Source of the DNA: Chryseobacterium gleum | GTDB taxonomy: Bacteria > Bacteroidota > Bacteroidia > Flavobacteriales > BACL11 | Length of the DNA stretch: 64,000 bases | Assembly (NCBI GenBank): GCA_945865535.1 | Contig: CAMBDW010000001.1 | Location: 1 to 64,000 of the forward strand | Direction: 5' to 3' | Shown: positions 18,774 through 27,411 of the stretch, piece after piece | Layout: each line of letters opens with the position of its first letter | Numbering within the stretch: the stretch's first letter is position 1 | Made by a program: the position numbers and the translations under genes | Notes under the pieces: model-generated | The model's database searches: none | Told to the model about the DNA's origin: nothing | Seen by the model: only the letters and a program-made list of their open reading frames with translations

Positions 18774-19435
18774 TGCTTGAAGTATTGTATGAGGACAACC
18801 ACCTCATTGCTATAAACAAAAAACCAGGCGATATAGTGCAAGCAGATAAAACAGAAGATGCTCCCCTATCGGATTTTGTAAAAGCATTTATTAAACATAA
18901 ATACAACAAGCCCGGAGATGTATTTTTAGGAACTATACACAGGTTGGATCGCCCCACTTCAGGAGTTGTGTTATTTGCCAAAACTTCAAAAGCACTTAGC
19001 CGAATGAACGAGCAGTTCAAAAACAAAGAAGTACAAAAAACCTATTGGGCGGTGGTGGATAATGCTCCAGCTAATAGCTTTGGAACTTTGGATAATTGCT
19101 TGCAGAAAAACGAAAAGGAAAACAAATCCTATATAACAAAAGCAGGACAAGGAAAGCAGGCAGTACTAGATTATAAACTGCTAAAAAAATTGGACAATTT
19201 TTACCTTTTAGAAATTAAACCAAAAACGGGCAGACACCACCAAATTAGAGTACAATTAGCCAATATAGGTTGCATCATTAAAGGAGATTTAAAATATGGA
19301 GCTAAGCGCTCTAACAAAGATGCTAGCATACACCTATTGGCTCAAAAACTAGAGTTTATACACCCTGTAACAAAACAGGCCATTACTATTATTGCCCCAG
19401 CACCTAAAGAGAGCGTGTGGGAGGCTTGTCTCTAA
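18773..19435 (+). CDS. RluA-family pseudouridine synthase
   Basis: Isomerises specific uridines of rRNA or tRNA to pseudouridine. 220 residues, the short form without an S4 domain. The catalytic motif GTIHRLDRPTSGVVLFAKT gives His56-Arg57-Leu58-Asp59, with Asp59 the nucleophile; LLEIKPKTGRHHQIRVQLA and GDLKYGA are the other family motifs. It is closest in layout to RluA/TruC-type enzymes; the target nucleotide cannot be read. It is translationally coupled to panB (one-base TAATG overlap), and its stop overlaps the priA stop on the other strand by the four bases CTAA. Confidence 0.9.
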   Translation: MLEVLYEDNHLIAINKKPGDIVQADKTEDAPLSDFVKAFIKHKYNKPGDVFLGTIHRLDRPTSGVVLFAKTSKALSRMNEQFKNKEVQKTYWAVVDNAPANSFGTLDNCLQKNEKENKSYITKAGQGKQAVLDYKLLKKLDNFYLLEIKPKTGRHHQIRVQLANIGCIIKGDLKYGAKRSNKDASIHLLAQKLEFIHPVTKQAITIIAPAPKESVWEACL

Positions 19436-21876
19436 ACGGGATCAACATCAATTATAAAACGAACGGCTTTATAATCACTATGATGTTGCATATTCTCAAT
19501 AATAGTATTTAGTATCGTTTTTGCACTAGCAATTGAACCCTTTTGCTCAATTTTTAGCAGTATATTCTTATGGTAATAATTTCTTATTCTAGATATAGCC
19601 GGATATTCAGGTCCCAAAACCCTGTTTCCAAAACTCTTGCGCATCATAACCACCAACTGCTGAGCTGTTTCATCCAACTTTCTTTGGTTTTTATGTTTTA
19701 AAGTAATCCCTATAAGTCGATTGTAAGGTGGGTAGTTAAATAATTTTCTTTCCTGGGCTTGTCTTTTAATAAAAGTGGAGAAATCGTGTTTCTTTAGCAG
19801 TTTAAAAATTTCATGTTCCTCATCATAGGTTTGTATTAAAACTTGGCCTTGCTCTCCTTTTCGCCCTGCCCTGCCTGCTACTTGCATCATGAGTTGAAAA
19901 GCTCTTTCATAAGATCTAAAATCAGGAAAATGCAACATACTATCGGCATCTAAAATGCAAACCAAAGCTACATTATCAAAATCCAAGCCTTTGGTTACCA
20001 TTTGGGTTCCTACCAAAATGGCAATCTTCCCATTTTCAAAATCGGTAATCAACTTTTGATGGGCATGTTTTCCTCTGGTGGTATCATAATCCATACGCTT
20101 ACTTAGGTGCCCTGGAAAAAGCACTTTTAAACTTTCTTCAATTTGCTCGGTTCCAAATCCTTTATCGCTAAAATTTGAAGCACTACAACTTGGGCAAATT
20201 TTAGGTAATTGCTGGGTATAACCACAATAATGACATTTTAACTGCTTGTTCCATTTATGATAAGTAAGGCTTACATCACACTGAGTGCAATTTGGAGTGT
20301 AGGCACAAGGTTCGCAGCTCAAAACAGGCGAATAACCCCTTCTATTTTGAAATAAGATAACTTGCTTTCCTTGCTTTAAAGTTTCATCTATAGCACTTAG
20401 CATTTTAGGGGCAAACTGATAAGTCATCTGTTTTTTAAGATGGGCTTTTCTTATATCAATAGTTTGAATTTTGGGCAAAGCAATGCCTTCAAATCTACTG
20501 TGCATTTCAACCAATCCATATTTATCTTTTTTGGCATTATAATACGATTCTACTGAAGGTGTGGCAGAACCTAGCACTACTTTCGATTGATGCAAATGGG
20601 CCAAATAAATAGCCCCATCTCTAGCGTGATATCTTGGAGAAGATTGATGCTGTTTAAAGGAAGAATCATGCTCCTCATCCACAATGATGAGTCCTAAATT
20701 ATCAAAAGGTAAAAATAAAGCTGACCGAGCCCCTAGCATTACTGGATATTGAACTTGCCCACTATCTTGCTCTTGTACTGCTTTCCATATTTCTACTCGT
20801 TCTGAATTGTTCAAATGGGAATGAGTAATTCCTACTTTATTGCCAAAATGTTTTTGCAAACGCTTAATAATTTGAGTGGTTAATGCAATCTCAGGCAGCA
20901 AGTACAACACTTGTTTTCCTTTACTTAATTGCTCCTCAATGAGTTTGATATACAGTTCCGTTTTCCCTGATGAAGTAACCCCATGCAAAAGACAAACATC
21001 CTTTTGCTTAAAAGATGCTTTAATCTGATCAAGTGCTATTTTTTGAAAATCAGCCAACTCTTTGTTTTCAATTAAATCCTCATTCGATTTTAGCAATCTG
21101 CTAATACTTTCCTTTTCAACACTAAAAATTCCTTTACTAACTAGAGTATTAAAGATTGCCCTGCTAAAATCAATTTCCTTTAGTAAATCAGAAACTGGCC
21201 ATTTTTTATTTTTAAATTGCTTTTCTAATTGTAGATAAGCGGCAATAAAAGCTCCTTGCTTTGGGCTTAGCTCTATATTGTCAAGCTTTTTCTCAGAGCT
21301 TATAAATTTTACGATTCCTATTTCTTTCTCTTTGTACTTATCGTGTAAATCTTCTTTTATCTGTATGATTTCCTTTCTGATAAGTTCATTAATAAAAGAA
21401 AAAATATTTTTAATAGTGATGAGTTTTGATATCTCATGTATGCTCAGCTCCTCTTGGCTCGACAATGCATCTAATAAGATGAGCTCATGTGCAGAAAAAT
21501 GATCCATATCGCCATCAAAATCAGCATGGATAATTACTTTTGACTCACTGGCTAATTTGAAAGATGCTGGCAAAGCAGCATTCATTACATCACCCAAATT
21601 ACACATATAATAATCCGAAACCCAATCCCAAAATTTAAGCTGAAAAGAATTTACAATTGGGGCTTCATCCAATATTGCTAAAATGGGTTTTGCAACATAA
21701 TCAACAGGTTTTTTAGTGTGAATACACTTTATAACTGCTGTATATAACTTTCGGGCTCCAAATTGTACAACAACTCTTTGGCCTATTAATAAATCATCTT
21801 CATCGGTAGAATAGGTAAAAGCACCTTTTAGTGGCAAAGGAAGTATTACATCAATATATTTTGTGGTAGTTAACAT
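19432..21876 (-). CDS. priA: Primosomal protein N' (PriA helicase)
   Basis: 3'-to-5' DNA helicase that reloads the replisome at stalled forks. About 814 residues when started at the ATG at 21876 (MLTTTKYIDVILPLPLKG); a TTG nine bases upstream is possible but less likely. Seen in order are an N-terminal fork-binding domain, Walker A LLHGVTSSGKTEL, the DEEH helicase box IIVDEEHDSSF, the LGSATPSVESY motif, and a zinc-binding segment with eight cysteines in CxxC pairs around CEPCAYTPNCTQCD and KICPSC. VGTQMVTKGLDF and MQVAGRAGRKGEQG are helicase motifs V and VI. It converges with the RluA-like gene. Confidence 0.97.
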   Translation of the reverse strand: MLTTTKYIDVILPLPLKGAFTYSTDEDDLLIGQRVVVQFGARKLYTAVIKCIHTKKPVDYVAKPILAILDEAPIVNSFQLKFWDWVSDYYMCNLGDVMNAALPASFKLASESKVIIHADFDGDMDHFSAHELILLDALSSQEELSIHEISKLITIKNIFSFINELIRKEIIQIKEDLHDKYKEKEIGIVKFISSEKKLDNIELSPKQGAFIAAYLQLEKQFKNKKWPVSDLLKEIDFSRAIFNTLVSKGIFSVEKESISRLLKSNEDLIENKELADFQKIALDQIKASFKQKDVCLLHGVTSSGKTELYIKLIEEQLSKGKQVLYLLPEIALTTQIIKRLQKHFGNKVGITHSHLNNSERVEIWKAVQEQDSGQVQYPVMLGARSALFLPFDNLGLIIVDEEHDSSFKQHQSSPRYHARDGAIYLAHLHQSKVVLGSATPSVESYYNAKKDKYGLVEMHSRFEGIALPKIQTIDIRKAHLKKQMTYQFAPKMLSAIDETLKQGKQVILFQNRRGYSPVLSCEPCAYTPNCTQCDVSLTYHKWNKQLKCHYCGYTQQLPKICPSCSASNFSDKGFGTEQIEESLKVLFPGHLSKRMDYDTTRGKHAHQKLITDFENGKIAILVGTQMVTKGLDFDNVALVCILDADSMLHFPDFRSYERAFQLMMQVAGRAGRKGEQGQVLIQTYDEEHEIFKLLKKHDFSTFIKRQAQERKLFNYPPYNRLIGITLKHKNQRKLDETAQQLVVMMRKSFGNRVLGPEYPAISRIRNYYHKNILLKIEQKGSIASAKTILNTIIENMQHHSDYKAVRFIIDVDPV

Positions 21877-21967
21877 CAAAAGCAAAGATGATTATTTTAT
21901 CAGTAAAAAAAAAGAAATCAGCTATTTATAACTTAATCTAAAACTACTGTTTGTATTGAAAAATGAC

Positions 21968-21975
21968 TAATTTTG
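21968..21975 (+). promoter_or_regulatory. -7 box TAATTTTG before the MbnP-like gene
   Basis: Exact TAnnTTTG followed by C, 16 bases before the ATG at 21992. It probably drives both the MbnP-like and MbnH-like genes. Confidence 0.6.
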
Positions 21976-21991
21976 CATTAAATAAAATATT

Positions 21992-22771
21992 ATGAATAAA
22001 TACTTTTTTCTTTTATTGATTACTCTCCTTTTCTTCTCATGTAAAAAAGAAGAGGGATGTATGGATCCTACTGCTCTAAACTATAATAGTGATGCTAGTG
22101 TAGATGATGGAGGTTGTAATTACGCACCTATAAGTAATTTAAAGATTCATTTCACTCAAACTGTAGATGGAAATCCTATAATTTTGAATCAGATGATATA
22201 TACAAATCAAGCAAATGATAATTATGATGTACAAACAGTAAGGTACTTAATTTCAGATATTACTTTGCATGCTGATGATGGCACTAGCACCCTATTAGAT
22301 GAAGTTCATTATGTGGACATTTCAATCGCTTCAAGCTTAATTCTAAATATTCCAGAGATTACCAATAAAAACTATAATGCTATATCATTTACTATGGGAT
22401 TAAATGCTATAAAAAATGTTACTAATTTATTTCTAAATGAGAGTTTCTTTCCTGCATTTGCTTGGCCAGAATTCTTAGGAGGAGGTTATCATTATATGCA
22501 ACTAGAAGGTGATTATAATACTATCTTTCAAGGATATGCAACACATACTGGAGGTACAAACGGACTAGACTTCTCATTTACAAAAAACTTTCCTATTTCA
22601 ACAAATATAGAAAGCGGAAAAACCATAACCATAAATATGGAAATCAATAACTGGTACTCTAATCCACATACAATCAATCTAGAAGATGATATAATGGAGG
22701 ATCCAAACGCTCAAGCTTTATTACAAGCTAATGGAGTGGCTGATGTTTTCTCAGTAATTATTAGTCAATAA
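21992..22771 (+). CDS. MbnP-like copper-binding lipoprotein
   Basis: 259 residues. The signal peptide ends in a lipobox (LLFFSC, Cys17), followed by Lys-Lys and a short Cys-Asp motif (Cys23 to Cys42: CMDPTALNYN, then DDGGC). The remaining region resembles the MbnP family: NLKIHFTQTVDGNPI, RYLISDITLHADDG, ISFTMGLNAI and FAWPEFLGGGYHYMQLEG, in which Trp158 sits where MbnP proteins carry the tryptophan that is oxidised to kynurenine. His93, His106, His167, His185 and His226 are candidate Cu(I) ligands. In known systems a di-heme enzyme, MbnH, makes that modification; here such a gene follows with a one-base overlap. Copper binding is inferred. Confidence 0.82.
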   Translation: MNKYFFLLLITLLFFSCKKEEGCMDPTALNYNSDASVDDGGCNYAPISNLKIHFTQTVDGNPIILNQMIYTNQANDNYDVQTVRYLISDITLHADDGTSTLLDEVHYVDISIASSLILNIPEITNKNYNAISFTMGLNAIKNVTNLFLNESFFPAFAWPEFLGGGYHYMQLEGDYNTIFQGYATHTGGTNGLDFSFTKNFPISTNIESGKTITINMEINNWYSNPHTINLEDDIMEDPNAQALLQANGVADVFSVIISQ

Positions 22772-23856
22772 TGAAAAAGTGGGCATTTCTTCTACTTGGG
22801 TCCATCCTACTCTTTTCTTGCAAGAAAGATTTAGCTCCTCTAAGTGGTTGTACTGATAATACTGCTTTTAATTATAATCCTAATGTAATAACGGATGATG
22901 GAAGTTGTATTTATTTTAGTACCACACCCTATTTTATTCAAACTCCACCCGGTTTTCCTAATATGAATATCCCAGCCAACAATCCAATGACAGTTGAAGG
23001 GGTTACATTAGGAGAAAAGTTATTTAAAGACCCTATTCTAAGTGCTGATAACACTCAAGCATGTATTAGTTGTCATAAACAAGCTTCTTCTTTTTCTGAC
23101 CCCAATCAATTTAGCACAGGTATTGATAATATTCAAGGAACAAGAAATGCATCTGCATTAATAAATCTAGGATGGCATAAAAGTTTTAATTGGGACGGAA
23201 TCTCTTTAACATTGGAAGAACAAGCATTTGAGCCAGTTATTAATATTATTGAGATGCATGATACTTGGCCTAATGTTGAAAATAAACTAAATGCAAACTC
23301 TGAATATAAACTACTTTTCAAACAAGCCTTTAATATTGATTATATCGATTCCAATCATGTTGTAATGGCAATTGCACAATTTGAAAGAACTCTTATCTCA
23401 GTAAATAGCAAGTTTGACAGGTATTTGCGTGGAGAAGTCCAGCTAACACCATCCGAATTTAGCGGATATGCAATATTTAATTCCGAAAAATCAGATTGTT
23501 TTCATTGTCATGGCACTCAAATGTTTATGGATAATAGTTTTCATAATAACGGATTAGATATCGAGCCATTTCTTGATTTAGGATTAGGAAAAGTAACAGG
23601 AAATCTTTCTGATAATGGAAAATTTAAAACTCCAACTTTACGCAATATTGAATTTTCTGGACCCTACATGCATGATGGTAGATTCTCTAGTTTGGAAGAG
23701 GTTATTGAACATTATAACTCTGGAGGAAAGTATTCATCAACTGTAGATCCATTAATGAAAAAGTTAGGAATTGGACTCCAACTAACCAATCAGGAAAAAC
23801 AAGATCTGATTGCTTTTCTAAAAACATTATCTGATAATAACTTTATTGGCAAATAA
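22771..23856 (+). CDS. Di-heme cytochrome c peroxidase-like lipoprotein (MbnH/MauG type)
   Basis: 361 residues. Lipobox LLFSC (Cys17), then a Cys27-Cys46 motif (CTDNTAFNYN then DDGSC) matching the upstream partner, then a cytochrome c peroxidase-type domain. Two heme c sites are present: CISCH at residues 98-102 and CFHCH at 243-247. Other family segments are LGEKLFKDPILS, the FNWDG loop, AIAQFERTL, and PTLRNIEFSGPYMHDGRF. It overlaps the MbnP-like gene by one base, so the pair is co-expressed. By analogy it would oxidise the partner's tryptophan using H2O2; a plain peroxidase role is the alternative. Both hemes require a cytochrome c maturation system located elsewhere. Confidence 0.88.
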   Translation: MKKWAFLLLGSILLFSCKKDLAPLSGCTDNTAFNYNPNVITDDGSCIYFSTTPYFIQTPPGFPNMNIPANNPMTVEGVTLGEKLFKDPILSADNTQACISCHKQASSFSDPNQFSTGIDNIQGTRNASALINLGWHKSFNWDGISLTLEEQAFEPVINIIEMHDTWPNVENKLNANSEYKLLFKQAFNIDYIDSNHVVMAIAQFERTLISVNSKFDRYLRGEVQLTPSEFSGYAIFNSEKSDCFHCHGTQMFMDNSFHNNGLDIEPFLDLGLGKVTGNLSDNGKFKTPTLRNIEFSGPYMHDGRFSSLEEVIEHYNSGGKYSSTVDPLMKKLGIGLQLTNQEKQDLIAFLKTLSDNNFIGK

Positions 23857-23883
23857 GTATAATTTTTATAAAGTTATAAGAAC

Positions 23884-23891
23884 TATATTTG
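23884..23891 (+). promoter_or_regulatory. -7 box TATATTTG before the M43 protease
   Basis: Exact TAnnTTTG followed by C, 27 bases before the ATG at 23919, so the protease has its own promoter. Confidence 0.6.
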
Positions 23892-23918
23892 CAACCCATA
23901 TTAAAAAAACAAACTAAA

Positions 23919-25289
23919 ATGAAAAATATAATAATCCTGACACTTTTATTGATATCAAGCAATTTAATTTTTGGTCAAGTAAATCCAAAAAAATGCATGA
24001 CTACTAAGCTTGTAAAAGAAGAATTAAAAAACAATCCTGATTATTTACAAGCAAAAAATAATACAAGAGAGTTAACTAACTCTGATACAACAACAATCAC
24101 AATCCCAGTTGTTGTGCATGTTATACACAGAACAACTCATCCTAATATTGGTTCTGGAACAAATATCTCAAATGCACAAATTGAAGATCAATTACGAATC
24201 TTAAATGAAGATTATAGTAAAACAAATTCTGAGTTTCCAAACCCACCAAGAAATACTTTTGTTAATTATGCAGGTAACCCAAATTTAAAATTTTGCTTAG
24301 CAACTACTGACCCTGATGGAAATTCTACCAGTGGTATAACAAGAACTGCAACGGCTCAACTTAACTGGGATGCTGATGATGATAGCAATACTACTTGCCA
24401 TCAATCAAATGGCATGAAAAAAACATCATGTGGAGGAATAGATGGTTGGAACCCTTCAAAATATTTAAATATTTGGGTTTGTGACCTTACTAACTCATTA
24501 GGAGGTGGAATGACTCTTGGATATGCATATCTTCCTGGTCTACTAGCAGATTTCAACTCTTCTAACGATTACAAAGATGGCCTTGTAGTTGATTACAGAT
24601 ACTTTGGAACTGTAGGCGTAGCAGCGCCCTCATCTGATGGCAGAACCCCAACACATGAAATTGGCCATTATTTTGGGCTTATGCATACTTTTTGTGAAGA
24701 TACCGATTCTCAAGGGAATCCTATTTGTTGTGATAATGATGACACGAACTGGGGAGGGTATGTTGATGACACTCCTGCTACTAAAGACATTTATTTTGGC
24801 GCTGTAACTGCAAGCACAACTAATAATACCTGTAATGATTTATCTTATTCCAATGCATTTACCACTAATGTATTAGATATGGATGAAAATTACATGTCCT
24901 ATGCCGCTAACACTTGGATGTTTTCTCAAGGGCAGGTAGATGTGATGCTTTCAACATTAAACAAACAAGATTGGCAAGGCGGAAGATTAAATCTTAAAAA
25001 CTCAAACGTTTCTACAAATTGTAGCGGTATAATTTCTTCTATAAATAATTTAGCCCCAAATATAAATCTCCATATTTACCCTAATCCTACAAAAGGCGAT
25101 TTATTTATTAATACCTCTGAAAAAATTATTGCTATATCAGCTTGTAATATTATTGGAAAAGATGTTGTCTTAAATACGTATATAAACAATAATCAACTAG
25201 AGATAAGTCAACTTAGTAATGGAATTTATTTTATTAGTATTTATACAGAAAAAGGAGTAATTACTAAGAAGATTATCGTTTCAAAATAA
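23919..25289 (+). CDS. Secreted M43 (pappalysin-like) zinc metalloprotease, T9SS type A
   Basis: 456 residues from the ATG at 23919 (MKNIIILTLLLISSNLIFGQ, a signal peptide); an upstream TTG overlaps the promoter and is rejected. A propeptide-like stretch is followed by TIPVVVHVIHRT, typical of the M43 metzincin domain, and the zinc motif HEIGHYFGLMH at 246-256 with Met326 in NYMSYAA as the Met-turn. Cysteines around 259-271 and 304 may form disulfides. The end, HIYPNPTKGDLFINT through NGIYFISIYTEKG, is a T9SS type A sorting domain. It is exported across the outer membrane. The mqnE start overlaps its stop by one base, although their functions appear unrelated. Confidence 0.92.
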   Translation: MKNIIILTLLLISSNLIFGQVNPKKCMTTKLVKEELKNNPDYLQAKNNTRELTNSDTTTITIPVVVHVIHRTTHPNIGSGTNISNAQIEDQLRILNEDYSKTNSEFPNPPRNTFVNYAGNPNLKFCLATTDPDGNSTSGITRTATAQLNWDADDDSNTTCHQSNGMKKTSCGGIDGWNPSKYLNIWVCDLTNSLGGGMTLGYAYLPGLLADFNSSNDYKDGLVVDYRYFGTVGVAAPSSDGRTPTHEIGHYFGLMHTFCEDTDSQGNPICCDNDDTNWGGYVDDTPATKDIYFGAVTASTTNNTCNDLSYSNAFTTNVLDMDENYMSYAANTWMFSQGQVDVMLSTLNKQDWQGGRLNLKNSNVSTNCSGIISSINNLAPNINLHIYPNPTKGDLFINTSEKIIAISACNIIGKDVVLNTYINNNQLEISQLSNGIYFISIYTEKGVITKKIIVSK

Positions 25290-26407
25290 TGCTTAACACA
25301 TCATTAACTATTGACTTTGTTGCTGCAAACTTACAGCCAATTGTTACAAAAATAATTAATGAAAATAGAATTTCTAATGAGGAAGGACTTTTGCTTTATA
25401 CTGAGGCTTCTCTCCCATTATTAGGCAGTTTAGCAAATGCTATTAGAGAAAAAAAGAATGGCAATAAAACATTCTTTAACAAAAACATACATATTGAACC
25501 AACAAATATTTGTGTGTTTGATTGTAAATTTTGCTCCTACTCAAGGAAATTAAGCAAGAAAGAAGATACTTGGGAATTTACTATTGAAGAAATGGTTGAA
25601 AAACTAAAGACTTATGAGTCAAAAGGCATTACTGAAGTACATCTAGTTGGTGGAGTTCATCCTAAAATGGGACTTCATTATTTTATTGAACTTATACGTA
25701 AAATAAAAGAAATTCGCCCTGATATACACATAAAAGCATTTACTGCAGTTGAGCTTGAATATATGTGCAGAAAGGCGAAAGTAAGTTATAAAGAAGGCTT
25801 GCAAATGCTAAAAGATGCCGGACAGGATTCATTACCTGGAGGTGGAGCAGAAATATTTGATGAAGATATTAGAAATGAAATTTGTGCTGATAAATGCAAT
25901 AGTGAAACTTGGTTAGAAATACATGAAACTGCCCATAAATTAGGAATGCCATCTAACGCAACTATCCTCTATGGGCATATTGAAAAACCCATCCATATAA
26001 TTGATCATTTAAGTAGATTAAGAAAGCTTCAAGATAAAACAGGTGGTTTTAATACTTTTATTCCTTTAAAATACAGAAACGGGAACAATCAAATGTCACA
26101 TATTAATGAAGGAAGTATAGTTAATGATATGAGATTATATGCTTTTTCAAGAATCTTTTTGGATAATTTCAATCACTTAAAGGCCTACTGGCCAATGATT
26201 GGTAAAAAAACCACTCAAAACCTATTAGCTTTTGGAGTAGATGATATAGACGGAACAATTGATGATACAACAAAAATCTATTCTATGGCTGGAGTGGAAG
26301 ATCAAAATCCAGTAATGAGTACTGAAGATATTGTTAAATTAATAAAAGATGTAGGCAGAACTGCTATTGAAAGAGATACAGTCTATAATACAATAAAAAA
26401 ATACTAA
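25289..26407 (+). CDS. mqnE: Aminofutalosine synthase (radical SAM)
   Basis: Radical SAM enzyme of the futalosine route to menaquinone, joining 3-[(1-carboxyvinyl)oxy]benzoate and S-adenosylmethionine-derived adenosine to give aminofutalosine. 372 residues. The cluster-binding CVFDCKFCSYSRK gives C-x3-C-x2-C at residues 81-88; AGQDSLPGGGAEIFDEDIR and ATILYGHIEKPIHIIDHL are typical of MqnE. MqnC is similar, but its motif context differs, so MqnE is preferred. Its stop shares CTAA with the stop of the opposing pseudouridine synthase gene. No other mqn gene is seen here. Confidence 0.85.
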   Translation: MLNTSLTIDFVAANLQPIVTKIINENRISNEEGLLLYTEASLPLLGSLANAIREKKNGNKTFFNKNIHIEPTNICVFDCKFCSYSRKLSKKEDTWEFTIEEMVEKLKTYESKGITEVHLVGGVHPKMGLHYFIELIRKIKEIRPDIHIKAFTAVELEYMCRKAKVSYKEGLQMLKDAGQDSLPGGGAEIFDEDIRNEICADKCNSETWLEIHETAHKLGMPSNATILYGHIEKPIHIIDHLSRLRKLQDKTGGFNTFIPLKYRNGNNQMSHINEGSIVNDMRLYAFSRIFLDNFNHLKAYWPMIGKKTTQNLLAFGVDDIDGTIDDTTKIYSMAGVEDQNPVMSTEDIVKLIKDVGRTAIERDTVYNTIKKY

Positions 26408-27411
26408 AGCTGTTGATGAGTGGCGTAATTACGCCATTTTTCAATGAGTTGCTGCATATCTTCTGCTAGTTCAGAATCAAAAAACATTTCTTTTTTTGTA
26501 GTGGGATGTGTAAATCCTAAAGATTTCGCATGAAGTGCTTGTCTAGAACAAATTTTAAAACAATTTTGGACGAACTGCTTGTATTTTGTAAAAGTAGTTC
26601 CTTTTAAAATAGCATCCCCACCATATTCATCATCATTAAAAACTGGATGGCCAATATGCTTAAAATGAACTCTAATCTGATGAGTTCTACCCGTTTCCAA
26701 GGTGCATTCAATTAAAGTGGTATATCCAAATCTTTCCAAAACTTTATAATGGGAAACTGCATGTTTTCCATGAACTCCATCAGAGAAAACATCCATTACT
26801 TTTCTGTTTTTCAAATTCCTTCCAATATGACCTATTATTGTGCCTTCATTCTCTTTAACATTACCCCAAACTAAAGCAATATACTTCCTGTTTAAATCTC
26901 TTTCAGCAAACTTTTTAGCCAAATCAATCATTGCCCGTTCAGTTTTGGCAATTACAAGTATTCCTGAAGTATTCTTATCTATTCTGTGAACTAATCCTGG
27001 ACGGTCTTCCTCTCCCATATTTGGTAAATTACTAACATGAAAAGCTACTGCATTTACCAAAGTCCCATCATAATTTCCATAACCAGGATGAACAACCATT
27101 CCTGCCTCTTTATTTACAACCAGTAAATCCTTATCCTCATAAACAATGTTTAAAGGAATATCTTGAGGAAGTAATTCATTTTTTTCTTTAGGATAATCTA
27201 ACACTACAGTTACTACATCCTCAGCTTTAACCTTATAATTTGCTTTTACAATACTGTCATTTACTCTAACATTTCCAGCTTTTATTGAATTTTGAATTTT
27301 ATTTCGTGTAGCAAATTCTACAAAGTTTAGTAAAAAACGATCTACTCTTAGTGGATTTTGACCTTTATCAGCAACAAACTTATAATGTTCAAATTCTTGA
27401 TTATCAATCAT
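26404..27411 (-). CDS. RluD-type pseudouridine synthase with S4 domain
   Basis: 335 residues. An N-terminal S4 RNA-binding domain (about 20-80, LRVDRFLLNFVEFATRNKIQ then AGNVRVNDSI) precedes the catalytic domain with GLVHRIDKNTSGILVIAKT, in which Asp145 is the nucleophile, and CTLETGRTHQIRVHFKHIGHP. This is the RluC/RluD-type arrangement, which modifies 23S rRNA helix 69 or related sites. It overlaps the upstream T9SS gene by eight bases and lies in a minus-strand unit with the PASTA protein. The 3' end overlaps the mqnE stop by four bases. Confidence 0.9.
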   Translation of the reverse strand: MIDNQEFEHYKFVADKGQNPLRVDRFLLNFVEFATRNKIQNSIKAGNVRVNDSIVKANYKVKAEDVVTVVLDYPKEKNELLPQDIPLNIVYEDKDLLVVNKEAGMVVHPGYGNYDGTLVNAVAFHVSNLPNMGEEDRPGLVHRIDKNTSGILVIAKTERAMIDLAKKFAERDLNRKYIALVWGNVKENEGTIIGHIGRNLKNRKVMDVFSDGVHGKHAVSHYKVLERFGYTTLIECTLETGRTHQIRVHFKHIGHPVFNDDEYGGDAILKGTTFTKYKQFVQNCFKICSRQALHAKSLGFTHPTTKKEMFFDSELAEDMQQLIEKWRNYATHQQL

